From the NCBI GenBank assembly GCA_907164885.2, contig OU015491.1:114279580-114343579 (forward strand): 64,000 nucleotides of DNA. Reading direction: 5' to 3'. This DNA is from Dolomedes plantarius. Its lineage: Eukaryota; Arthropoda; Arachnida; Araneae; Dolomedidae. The notes beneath the pieces were generated by a model. That model did no database searches. It was not told the DNA's origin and saw only the letters and a program-made list of their open reading frames with translations. How positions within the stretch are numbered: position 1 is the stretch's first letter; the number at the start of each line of letters is the position of its first letter. Below are positions 39,295-50,563 of the stretch, piece by piece. Both the position numbers and the translations under genes were made by a program.

Positions 39295-39956
39295 TTATTT
39301 ATTTATTTATTTATAAAAAAATTGTAACGAATATTTTTATAGACAAAATAATGTAGATGAAAATATTCAAATTCAATGCAACGGTCAATGTATGCAATTA
39401 ATTTGTATGTTTAATATCCATAAAACATACTAATTACAATTAAATTCTTAAAAAACTTCCATCTCAAATAGTCTAATGGTTAAATTTTATGTTTTACCGT
39501 ATTTTAATATTTTTTTGTCGTTTTATTTCTTTGTTATGCACGCGACGCAAAATTAATTTGAACTATTACAAAAAGAAAAGAAACCACGTGATCAGAATTT
39601 AATAAATTAAATTCTAAAAATTAATCTTTAAAAATTCACCAAAAATCAGAAAATAAGATTCGAAAGAGATTTCATTTTAAAAGAATTTTTATGATCTTTC
39701 TCATGATATAAATTTTATAACCCTCAAATTATTATTTTAAATGGATACTGAAAAATAGTTACAAAAACAGATTAAAAATTTAATTTAAAAAAATCATTAG
39801 AATAATTTTTCAAAAGTCTTTCTTAGTGAACCACTACACCATAAGAAGAATTGTCATGCAAAATTTCAGCCCTTTAGGTCTAGCGGTTTGGTGTCTGCGT
39901 TATCTGTCAATCAGTCAGTTAGTCAGTCAGTTACAGAACTATTTTATATATATAGA
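39159..39956 (-). mobile_element. Non-autonomous Helitron, 798 bp
   Basis: On the minus strand it begins TCTATATATATAAAATAG and ends CTCCGTAGCGTAGCACGGG...TCAGCTAG. The 3' hairpin CCGT/ACGG lies seven bases before the terminal CTAG. The flanking bases are A at the 5' side and T at the 3' side, the Helitron insertion rule, with no target duplication. No Rep/helicase coding is present. Near the 3' end it carries a (TA)n-(TTTA)n tract (39243-39315). A 20-bp unit GGTCAATGTATGCAATTAAT is present on both sides of that tract. A second copy is at 55194-57241. Confidence 0.85.
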
Positions 39957-40159
39957 TATAAAAATAAGGGAATGGGTGCTCTCAGTCATTTTTTTCTTTA
40001 ATTAGAACACAACTTAATAAGATGATACAGATTGTTTTCAAATGTTGCATCGCTGGTAAGGCTTAATTAGTATTTATTTTTTTATTGGAAACGTCCTTGA
40101 AGATACTATTGACTTGTAGTTTTTTTTAGGGAATAAATTTTTCACTGTGTTGACAGCAT
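39957..40159. other. Short spacer
   Basis: No supported feature. Confidence 0.4.
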
Positions 40160-40510
40160 TAGTAGAATGATATTTTGTTTCTGTGACTTATACTCCCTGG
40201 CTGGGAAATGCCAGACCAAATTTCGACTGCTGGCAGAGGATTGCGGCTCCTGTTTACAGTGGCACCAGAAGGATCGGATACCAACTTTTGCGAGATGTCT
40301 CCTCAATCTTGATTCCCAGGGACGACATCTGAAGGGATCGTACATTCTCCCACCCACTGACATCACAGAAGGACTTTACTGTCTGAGGATTTAATATGGC
40401 CGTTTCCGACAGAGACACGAATGTATTTTAATAGTGTTCGTCAGGATTTGAACTGAGCACCTCCAGTCCGACACCCAATTCGCTATCGCTAGACTACCAC
40501 GGACATGACA
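40160..40510 (-). mobile_element. tRNA-derived SINE (family 1)
   Basis: On the minus strand: GTCCGTGGTAGTCTAGCGATAGCG (A-box region split here as TGGTAGTCTAGCG), a B box GTTCAAATCC at about 40450, then GGTGGGAGAATGTACGATCC and TCAGATGTCGTCCCTG. These two are shared with the SINE at 17.5 kb. GGTGCCACTGTAAACAGGAG follows, the family tail. It is about 350 bp. Confidence 0.85.
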
Positions 40511-42454
40511 ATTTTTTAAACATATATAAGGATAAGAAAGTCTAACATAATCATCATGGAGACTGTATCGCATAAATTTATTGACAAACAGTTAACAATT
40601 TCGACTTCTCAAATAGCAGAAGACAATACAATCACGTACAGATAAAGTTAATTCTTTTCCAATTAATATCAAATACTTTAAGCAATTAATGAGCTACTTA
40701 ATGAAATACACCCGATAGTATCAGCATATTATTTTCGTATTCATGAGTGATAATGAATTAGAAATGATAGCTCTCTATACGAGAGCAAATTTACTTTAGA
40801 TTATTCGTGAGTCTCCCTTTCATGTAGACATTTATAGCTTGCATATATAAATATGTTAATTTCCTTTTAAGATACAACAGTAACGAATAGCCTATAAAGA
40901 AGTTCAAAGTTGTTGATTTTATTACTGTATTACGCCTGAGGAGTATAGTTGTACAAATTATGAACATCAAAGATAATAAATTTATTGTTTACCTAATTAT
41001 TTAGTCAGTTTGGATTCCAAATACAATACGTTTCGATTTTTACAAATAAATAACTGTGAAATAATACTAATAGAAGTTACTTTCTATGTAAGTAGCAGGG
41101 TTGCCCATGTGAATATGCTATATTATTTTTCTATGTAATGAAATACAGAATTACTTTGTCTATAATTAAATACATCAAAAATGAACACACTAGTGGAGCG
41201 CACTCTAGAATAAGGTATCACACAAACGAATTTCTTTAACGTCACTTATGTGTTACGGAGTTCTTTTGTATGTGTCTACGACATTCCTATGACAGACTAT
41301 TTTGATAACTTAATTAAAATTTTTTTAAGGATTTTTGAAAAAGTAATTATAGAGCTGAATTTAAAATAATTTGGCATTTAATTTAATTTCCTTTAAAGTG
41401 TTTATATTTAATGTAGAATCTATTCATAGCTATTATCAATATTTCTATGAATAGAGGGTTTTGGTGATATATTTTTATCCCCTGGGAATAAAAATAATAA
41501 TTAATAGTGAGACACTAAAACTCCATTTTAATGTTGTAAGCATTGAAATCAAAGCTAAATCTTTATTAAAAAAAACAAACATTTACCATGTATGAAAGAA
41601 AACAAGCTGGAGAAAGTCATATAAATTTTATGCACGAATCAAGGAATATCCGGAATTCTATAAGATAAGTGCAACGATCAATCTTTAAGATATTACGGCG
41701 TTTGTATTCATATCTGCTATCTGATTTTATTCCAATAAATATCGCCAGTGGAATACTACAATAATAATAACAATAATAATAATACATATTAACATAAATC
41801 TCAGTGAAAATTGAAAAAATATATATATCTCCAGCAATTCTTTCAACAATAACTTTCAATATTTCGTATTTATTACCCCTCATTTTTAAAAGAGCCTCTG
41901 TGAGGGGTTAATACAAACATAAATCCCAGGCATAATCTCTCAACAAAGCTTTTAATGGTACTTATATTTCAAAACAACTCCCAAGAAAAGCCTTAACGCT
42001 CCATGTCCCTCCAAACATCCTCGGATTTTAGCAGCATCATGGTGAAAGCGAGCCCAAAGAGTTGCCTCCAAGATTACCCTACCTGACAAATAAGATGCGG
42101 CAAACTCTTGTGCATGAGAGAACTTGATTTACGAGACTTAGATAAAGGGAACGGGCGACATTAAATCATTGTGATCTACGGCCCGAATAAGAAAACTTAC
42201 AAATTGTTCTACAAATAACAATACACGTCCGGAGTTAATGTGTGCCCAGTGCTTTCGGAGAGGAGGGGTTCGGAATAATATAAGGCAGGCACTAAAAAAA
42301 AGCAACAACTGTTAAATGCGAAAAACGTACAGTTGAAACGTTGGGAAATGTGTGATAAATGAATGCTGAGGAATTTGTACTTGCGAGAAGAAATTTATAA
42401 GAAGGCATATTTGTCAAAGATGATGCTGGCAGCATATTGCTTTCCGTGTGTGAG
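40511..42454. other. AT-rich spacer
   Basis: No gene is supported. Contains an (AAT)n-like run at 41759-41783. 41930-42270 is slightly GC-richer without recognisable content. Confidence 0.45.
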
Positions 42455-44705
42455 AGAAAGTGAATTTTTGGTGAAAAATATATTTTTCCCCGAAAATGAC
42501 ACTGAATATCACATTTCGTTTTTTCTTTAGTTACGGAAAGCGTGAAGCGTATTTCAAATATTTTCGGGTAATAGTTCCAGTATAAATTGCAGGCGTTATG
42601 ATATCTTTACTTATGTGTGTTCACTGAAATTAAACCGGTAAAATATATCTGTAAAACGAAAAGGTTTTTGTATTACACGGTGTACAGGAAACAGGTTTAT
42701 TTTCCTTCTAAGTATTTGAAAAAACATAACTTTTTTTAATATATTATAACCTAAATATATATTTGATTGGGTTGAGAGCGCTATGGTCAATTTTTTGTGA
42801 TAATACATTTTTCATCGAAAATGACACTGAAATCACATTTCGTCACATTTCATTTGATTTAGTGATGATATCACATTTCATTTCTTCTTAATTACGGAAA
42901 GCATGGAAGCGTATTTCAAATATTTCCGGGTAATAGTTCCGGTATAAATTGCAGGTGTTATGCTATCGCTACTTATGTGTGTTTACTAAAAGTAACAGGT
43001 AAAATATACCTATAAAAATGAAAAAGTATTTGTATAATATGGTGTACAGAAGACAAGTTTATTTTCCTTCTAAATATTTGAAAAAATATAACTTTTTAAT
43101 ATATTATAACCTAAATATATATTTGATTGGGTTATTTTTTGAGAAAATAAATTTTTCCCCGAAAATAACACAGAATATCACATTTCGTTTTTTCTTTAGT
43201 TACAGAAAGCATGAAGCGTATTTCAAATATTTTCGGGTAATGGTTCCAGTATAAATTGCAGGAGTTATGACATCTTTACTTATGTGTTTTTACTGAAATT
43301 AACCGGTAAAATGTATCTGTAACATGAAAAGGTTTTTGTATTACATGGTGTACAGGAAACAGGTTTCTTTTGCTTCTAAATATTTGAAAAATATAACTTT
43401 CTTGAATATATTATAACCTAAATATATATTTTGTGAAAATAAATTTTTCCCTGAAAATGACATTAAACATCACATTTCGTATTTTTTTAGTTCCGGAAAG
43501 CATGAAGCGTATTTCAAATATTTTCGGGTAATAGTCCCGGTATAAATTGCAGCCGTTATGACATTTTTAGTTATGTGTGTTTATTGAAATTAACCGATAA
43601 AATATACCTATAAAAAGAAAAGAATTTGTATAACATGGTGTACAGGAAACAGGTTTATTTTCCTTCCAAATGTTTGAAAAAATATAACTTTCTTGAACGT
43701 ATAATAACCTAAATATATATTTGATTATGTTGAGAGCGCTTTGGTCATTTGTTGTGAAAATAAATTTTTCCCTGAAAATAACACTGAATATCACATTTCG
43801 TTTCTTTTAGTTTCGGAAAGCATGAAGCGTATTTCAGATATTTTCGGCTAATAATTCGGTGCAATTACAGGCGTTATGACATCTCTACTTATGTGTGTTT
43901 ACTGAAATTACCCGGTAAAAAATGCCTATAAAAGAAAAAGTTTTCGTATTACATAATGTACAGGAAACAGGTGTCTTTTGATTCTAAATATTTGAAAAAT
44001 ATAACTTTCTTGAATGTATTATAACCTAAATATATATTTGATTAGGTTTAGAGCACTATGGTCATTTTTTCTGAAAATAAATTTTTCCCCGAAAATAACA
44101 CTGAATATCACATTTCGTGTTTTTTTTTTAGTTAGTTAGTTACGGAAAGCATGAAGTGTATTTCAAATATTTTCGGCTAATAGTTCCGGTATAAATTACA
44201 GGCGTTATGAGATCTTTACTGATGTGTGTTTACTGAAATAATCCGGTAAAATATACCTTCTAAATGAAAAGGTTTTTCTGTTACATAGGGTACAGAAGCA
44301 CATTTCTTTTGCTTTTTGATATTTGAAAAAAATATAACTTTCTTGAATGTATTATAACGTAAATATATATTTTATTTGGTTGAGAGCGGTATGGTAATTT
44401 TTTGTGAAAAATATTTTTTGCCCGCAAATGACACTGAATATCACATTTCGTTTTTTTTTAGTTAAGGAAAACATGAAGCGTATTTCAAATATTTTAGAGT
44501 AATAGTTCCGGAATAAATTTCAGGCGTAATGATATATGTTTACTGAAATTAACCGATAAAATGTACCTGCATAAAAAAAACGTTATTGTATTACACACGA
44601 AAAACAGTTTTCTAATGCCTCTAAATATTGGAAAAAATATAGCCTTCTTGAATGTCTTATAACATAAGTATAAATTTGATTTGATTGACAGCGTTATGGT
44701 CATTT
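42455..44705. repeat. Tandem array, ~320-bp monomer, 7 copies
   Basis: The anchor GAAGCGTATTTCAAATAT occurs at 42544, 42906, 43213, 43504, 43824, 44153 and 44475, intervals of 291-362 bp. Each unit also contains GACACTGAATATCACATTTC, AATAGTTCCGGTATAAATT, TTATGTGTGTTTACTGAAATT, GTACAGGAAACAGGTTT and TATTATAACCTAAATATATA. Interval differences come from indels near the poly-T and GGTTGAGAGCGC parts. Short similar reading frames on both strands are a by-product of the repetition. Confidence 0.95.
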
Positions 44706-44707
44706 TT

Positions 44708-44855
44708 TGCTACACGAGGATTTATTAGACCAGGTCCTACAACTTAAATCAGATTCCGAACAGCTACAAGTACCCATGCCAATAGTGAGACTCAAACCCA
44801 CAGACTCTGCTACCGAATGCCAGTATCCTAGCCTTTCGACCACAATCCAGTTATA
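44708..44855 (-). mobile_element. tRNA-derived SINE fragment (family 2)
   Basis: On the minus strand: ACTGGCATTCGGTAGCAG, a B box GGGTTTGAGTCTCAC, then TTCGGAATCTGATTTAAGTT and CCTCGTGTAGCA. These match the SINE at 30090-30258 in order. It directly abuts the end of the ~320-bp array and is followed on the plus strand by an (AAAT)n run. Confidence 0.8.
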
Positions 44856-45508
44856 AATAAATAAATAAATAAATGTAATTATAATTAATATTATGAAACA
44901 GAAAAATAGTGAATAACAATATTTTTATAATTCATTTTTCTAAATTTTCAGCCGTAGGAATAAAAAATAACATCTATGTTTGTCAGTAAGAAATTACCTG
45001 CCCTGCTTAACAAAAGGTTTAAAACAACAACAAAATTTAATATTTTGGCATTACTCGTGCAGTAATCGACAAAAGTTATGAGACTATCAACCATCTATAT
45101 CGAGGTACATAGAAAATTTAAAATAGACAAGAACTGGAAAAAATAAATAACACGAAGATAGTTAGTCATCGATATTAAACTTTGTTATAACACTGATACG
45201 CGAGTTTAAGTTTTCCTAATACGGCAATTTTTTAAGGCAATAATTCGAATAATAGCGAATATTTGTGCGTTTGGTAAAATTTGTAGCATGACATAGATTT
45301 TATAAAGACTTCAGAGAGAGGGTATCGATAAAACTCAACCATTTATTTCATTAGTTATTTGCATTATTTCGAGTTTAGTTTGCTGAATGCAATCTCAAGG
45401 TTATGAAACACTGTTTTAAAATCCGTGCTAGCAGATACCAGGAATATGGAGCATGGTTGCAGCCCATAGGTTACAGAAATTCCAAAAGAGGAACGGTAAA
45501 AAAGTATG
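44856..45508. other. AT-rich spacer
   Basis: No supported feature. Confidence 0.45.
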
Positions 45509-45537
45509 TATAATATATATATATATACATATATATA

Positions 45538-45584
<47 letters not shown>

Positions 45585-45609
45585 ATATATATATATATGT
45601 GTATATATG

Positions 45610-45644
<35 letters not shown>

Positions 45645-45645
45645 G

Positions 45646-45738
<93 letters not shown>
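45509..45738. repeat. (TA)n microsatellite with TGTA interruptions
   Basis: About 230 bp of TA repeat broken by several GTGTATA, TGTATA and AAATA variants. Confidence 0.95.
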
Positions 45739-45739
<1 letters not shown>

Positions 45740-46330
45740 ATATATGCAAAGGAGATGTCGGATGACAGGTAGAATACCTCAAGTCACATTATGAAGTCAT
45801 AATACTTGTAGTCGTTGGAGCATTACACCATAGAAGCGGTCGACGAGTGGCGGAGGAAGGCATATGGAGAGGAAAATTAAATAGGCCGGATCGAGGAAGA
45901 GGAGCTTTCAATTCGATGAATCTTTATTTAATGTAGTTTCCAGGGAACATCCATTTGAGTTGGATGGACACATCCCGCGGTGGCGGGGGACGGGGCCCTC
46001 GCCCGCACCTTTCTACAGCAACGAACTTACATATTTACTTGTTGAGAGCAGATAAACAATGACTCGGAATTATTGAGAAAAGTGCGGATTTTCAGGCGCG
46101 CGAAACTTTTTTGATTGGTCTGAACTCACCACCTGACCATGAGGCGTCATATGGTGTGATGTTTCGAATGCCGTAGAAGGTTCTTTCGTTACATAAGTCT
46201 TGGCCGCACGTGCCTTAGGGGAAAAGCTAATAGATTGCTTTGGGTTGGATTTGAGGGGTAATGCTTTATTGCAATAGGATGTAAGAATTTTGGATTAACG
46301 TTTTTAATGTTAACGGAGACTCTTGAAATT

Positions 46331-46338
<8 letters not shown>
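45739..46338. other. GC-richer unassigned block
   Basis: Contains CCGCGGTGGCGGGGGACGGG at about 45976 and other CpG-bearing sequence, in contrast to its surroundings. No coding domain or terminal repeat was recognised. It is bounded on both sides by (TA)n, which often marks transposon ends in this window. Confidence 0.35.

Positions 46339-46405
<67 letters not shown>
46339..46405. repeat. (TA)n microsatellite
   Basis: Pure TA repeat. Confidence 0.95.
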
Positions 46406-46409
<4 letters not shown>

Positions 46410-46598
46410 CACGGCGCAACAGTCCAATGTGGACCAGGGCCGGCGGTACCCATCTCCGCTTTCGTGACCGTAGTTTTGGTGTGCCATGCAGCATATGTCT
46501 CAGTCAGGTGGTCAACCTGAAATGGGTCCCCCAGAGTTTAGTTCCCAAGCATGCTTGGTCCTCATTTTATCGACCCACTGAAGGGATGAAAGGTTGAG

Positions 46599-46600
<2 letters not shown>
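46406..46600. mobile_element. Dispersed repeat fragment between (TA)n tracts
   Basis: A GC-rich ~195-bp segment (CACGGCGCAACAGTCCAATG, GACCGTAGTTTTGGTGTGCC, GGTTGAGG end) bounded by TA repeats on both sides. Its composition and sharp borders suggest a SINE-like or other repeat fragment. The family is not identified. Confidence 0.4.
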
Positions 46601-46629
<29 letters not shown>

Positions 46630-46648
46630 CTGTGTGTGTGTGTGTGTG
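46601..46648. repeat. (TA)n-(TG)n microsatellite
   Basis: TA repeat followed by nine TG units. Confidence 0.9.
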
Positions 46649-47989
46649 ACTCCCCTAAAATAGTGGCCTTTAGGTGAAAGAAATATAATTCAAAAAATGG
46701 TATCATATCACTAGTTTGAATGTTTTAGTAGGATACCCTGATCTCAAGATCCGGTTTCAATGCCAATCTTGGAATTCCGTCGTTACAACCGGTCGTCTTA
46801 CTCAGGAGAATCAAGAAATAGGACTTAGACCTAAACAGAAATTATACTGTGTTTCCACATTATCTGATCCTCATTGCACTTTCCCCCATTGCACTTTGCA
46901 TATCGTGGATCTGTAGACTGTGCTAGATTCTTTTGATATTCGTTATTTAAGATACTTGATTTGAAATTCAAATGTCTCTTCTTTTGAATTTGCAAAGCCA
47001 ATTTCCTTTCAGTGTTTTTCGCTAGTTTTAACACTTTTATTTTCCCCTTTTTATGATATCTAATGAAATGCATACTAAAATTTGTCAGAGTTTATTGTTA
47101 ATTTAATCAGTCAAATGAAATAAAATATCTAAAGTGTAGCCCACATGTATATATAATATGAATACATATCGACCAGAAATTTAATAAATCTGATGGATAT
47201 CTTACCAAAACAACAAAAGCAGAACGTAAAGCGTAACCTAATAACATATGCAACTTTCTGATTGTGCCAGTGCTGAAGTTATTTTATGATCGGAGTTATA
47301 TTAACTATAAATTTTGCCAGCCTTCCTACCAAACTGACATAGAGGTAATTTATGCAATGATTCAACGAAATATCGAAGTACTTATGATTCATGGGTACAC
47401 AATTTATTAATATTCAGTTGGCCGAGTGTACATTTTCGGAACAAAATCAGTTTATCTCAAAATGGAGGATTTCAGGACAGACATATAAGATAGCAACACT
47501 ATTTAACTCCCGAACTAAATGCCTTCCAATATGACGCGACTGTATAGTTATAAAGTTGTAGAAGTGTATGTTTTGATGGCACTTCAATGCAGTCCTACAG
47601 AATTGAAATTTTTAATAGTTTAGTCGATAAGGGAACCTGCTTTATATTAATAATATTCAAACTCTATTTTAAAACCACTTCATATTATACATGAATGAGT
47701 AATCAGACAGGTTTCAAAGATAGTCATGTGGGAAAGTATCGTTGCACTAGTGGTTAAATATAGTTAAAACTAATTAAATGGTAGCTTCGGATGAGAGTCA
47801 GATCTTTATAATAAGGAAGCGCCTTTTAATTATATAAACTAATATTTTAGTATCAATAAAATCGGAAGTTATAAAAATAGTCGTAATGAAAACTTTAACT
47901 AAATTGTAACCAAATATATTTTTCAAGGAAGATTATAATTTGAAATTATGTCAGTCCGAAACAGGAGTTACCATCTGTTCACTTCGTAA
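46649..47989. other. Spacer
   Basis: No gene or transposon recognised. Confidence 0.45.
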
Positions 47990-48481
47990 CTGTCACTTCG
48001 TCACTTCGAAGCGAGCGTTGCACAGTCCGTTTACTGATTGTACGACTGGCACCGTCATTAAACTGGGTGGTAATTTGAGCTAATGTTTGGCTTCGCTGGC
48101 TACGTACAATACGCCTGAGCCGTCTCTCACCACGCACTGTCAAGGCTAATTGTCCTTTTTCAGTTTACCCGATCGCTAGTTTTTTTTTCCACCATCCATG
48201 TATTCTTGGTATACTCTTGACACTGTCGATCTTGAAAATCCTAGCTGTCTGACAATTTCGGAAATTGAATGGCCCATGCGTGGCGCACCTACGATTTGTC
48301 CGCGATCAAAGGCGTCTAAATCAGGCAGTTTACCCATACTGGCAATTCCAACAACTAATTCAGAACAACCAGAGTACGCACTATATATGCAGTTACCACA
48401 GCGCCCTCACTTGCGCATACATGATGCGCAGCGCTACACAATTTGCATAGGCTTTGCTATCCCTAATTCAGTGGCACTTCA

Positions 48482-48484
<3 letters not shown>
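47990..48484 (-). mobile_element. 5' end of a Tc1-like element
   Basis: On the minus strand it starts with CACTGAAGTGCCACTGAATT at 48484, next to TA and a (TA)n tract. It continues through a 5' leader to the transposase start at 48337. It is cut off after the second DNA-binding domain near 47990. Confidence 0.8.
47995..48337 (-). pseudogene. Tc1-like transposase, N-terminal DNA-binding part
   Basis: Reads MGKLPDLDAFDRGQIVGAPR, then SISEIVRQLGFSRSTVSRVY (first helix-turn-helix) and MDGGKK. After a frame break come KKGQLALTVRGERRLRRIVR and TLAQITTQFNDGASRTISKR (second helix-turn-helix). Truncated at TVQRSL, before any catalytic residue. It is a different family from the intact element at 37 kb. 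Confidence 0.85.

Positions 48485-48547
<63 letters not shown>
48485..48547. repeat. (TA)n microsatellite
   Basis: Directly borders the Tc1 5' terminal repeat. Confidence 0.95.
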
Positions 48548-48551
<4 letters not shown>

Positions 48552-50000
48552 TTAAAATTCACATAATCATTTAATTAAAATACTATTTATTTTGTTGTAA
48601 ATTATATTTGGTTAAATGTGTGTTATGGCTAACATATTCAATAAATTTTGCCTTACTAAATTCCGCAATGAAAGCGATTGTTTATGAATGGAAAATAAAT
48701 TACACATTATTAGTAAACATGAATATTATAAATAATCATTAACAGTAAATGAAATGCGTATTTAGCAACATTTTGATAAAATATAACAGTAACATATTTC
48801 ATAAATGTTGTAAACAGCCAAAATTCATGACCAATTATTTTAGCTTGCACGTGTTAGAAGCGGTGCGAGAGATCGCGTTTCTCTGTGAGTGAGCAATGGA
48901 AAATAAGTGCAACCACAATTGTCAAGGCTTCTTATTGTGAAACACATTAAAACATTTATTTTCTATATTATATTGCTTCCTTAAGGCTAAATGAAATTTA
49001 GACCTCTAAATATCGGTGAAATTCTCGTCTGAGAAGTCACCTTTTCTTGCAAAGAAAATCGCCATAAAATACAAAAAAATAACCATGAGACTAATAAATA
49101 ACTCTTCAAAAATGCAGAATTATATTTTCATATTTAAACGACTATATTTTTTAAGAATTTATGAACATAAATACTCTCCCTAAATTGAATATAAATTTAC
49201 TTGCAAATATTATGCAAAGAATCTCCCGGGATATCATCGTGTATAACACTTTATCTAAAACGTATATATTTTCTAAATTCCCCGAATACAAATAATTTAA
49301 ATACATATTTAATTTCCATCTGCTTACGTACTTACCCCCACGTTTCGCTTTATTTATTCATGCTCTAATTTACGACACAACATATTTAGTTTTATAGTTA
49401 CCATATTATTTTTTAATATAAAGACCCCCCCATTTTTGCGGTTTTTGTTTTAAATCCTGAGAGAACATTTCGTTTCAGATTGAGTGTATAAATTCTAGCA
49501 ATCCTTTTCGACGAAAGAGAAAAAGGATTTTTTTTTCTCTCTTCCTCTTTTCGTCCCTGAATGCTGAATTATGGCCTTTCTTTGACATCCAAAACATTAA
49601 TCAAGATAGAAAAGAAATCAAAGACTAAAATTTAATTTCTTCTCTGTGGAGAGTAACATTGTTTCAGGGCCATTAATTTTTTTTTTAGAAAATCTTCTGA
49701 CAAACGCTCTCCCAATACAAACCAGGTAATTTTCGTATTGATCATTTGTTACGGAGCCCTCAAAACGTAACTTTTTAAACAATACATAAAGTTCTAAATG
49801 GAATTCAGGGCTGGTTTTAATTTTGCGTTTGCAGGGAATATTTTGCAAAATTTTTACGTGATAGGAAATAGCAGGGGTTATAAATCATCCGAAAAATGCA
49901 GTGATGCATATTCATATGATTTTAGCCGGATAGTTCTTGTATGTGTGTTTATTTTATTCGCTAAATATGATCCGAAATCCAATTTCAGTTTGCATGTAGC

Positions 50001-50005
<5 letters not shown>
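48548..50005. other. AT-rich spacer
   Basis: No supported feature. Confidence 0.45.
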
Positions 50006-50041
<36 letters not shown>

Positions 50042-50082
50042 AATATACATCCACACATACACACACACACACATACATACAT

Positions 50083-50138
<56 letters not shown>
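50006..50138. repeat. (TA)n-(CA)n compound microsatellite
   Basis: TA run, then ACACACACACACAC and ACATACATAC variants, then TA again. It replaces the 3' part of the mariner fragment. Confidence 0.95.
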
Positions 50139-50139
<1 letters not shown>

Positions 50140-50296
50140 CAATGGTGTTCCGTCCTTCTCGGAAGCGTTTAAACCACTCATACACGCACTTGAAGGTGAC
50201 AGCACGCTCGTCGAAAACTTTTAGCAGCATTTCATGAGTCTCTTTCACTGATTTTCCAAATTTGACACAGAACAGGATATTCGTTTGCTGATCCAT
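50139..50296 (-). pseudogene. Mariner transposase N-terminus
   Basis: From ATG at 50296: [40 protein letters not shown], then [14 protein letters not shown]. This is the first helix-turn-helix of a mariner transposase (compare (R/K)FCFKLGKS..E and YEWFKRFKEGR in the family). It is open to the truncation point but lacks the second DNA-binding domain and the catalytic domain. Confidence 0.85.
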
Positions 50297-50490
50297 TTTG
50301 AATTTCGACCGATCGCACAACACCCTCACTCTACAATGAACTGTTTCCACACGATAAGCTAACTCGCAGCGCCACCGCTCAGGAACTGGTTCATACCAGT
50401 CTCCACCTATCTAGCACTGTATGCGCCGGTTGCAAACTCTTACGGCCGTTAGCACTATGACGGCATTCACTGAACTTTCTGGACAAAGGT

Positions 50491-50492
<2 letters not shown>
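50139..50492 (-). mobile_element. 5' end of a mariner element
   Basis: On the minus strand it starts CAACCTTTGTCCAGAAAG next to TA (about 50492) and carries a leader and the first ~50 codons of transposase. It then ends abruptly in microsatellite. Confidence 0.7.

Positions 50493-50563
<71 letters not shown>
50493..50563. repeat. (TA)n-(TG)n microsatellite
   Basis: Directly borders the mariner 5' end. Confidence 0.95.

Noticed and set aside
42611..44703. Repeated short similar reading frames on both strands
   Set aside because: They recur only because the ~320-bp satellite unit recurs; they are broken differently in each unit.
42455..44705. CRISPR-like regular repeats
   Set aside because: Whole units repeat head to tail with no short repeat plus unique spacer structure, and the organism is eukaryotic.
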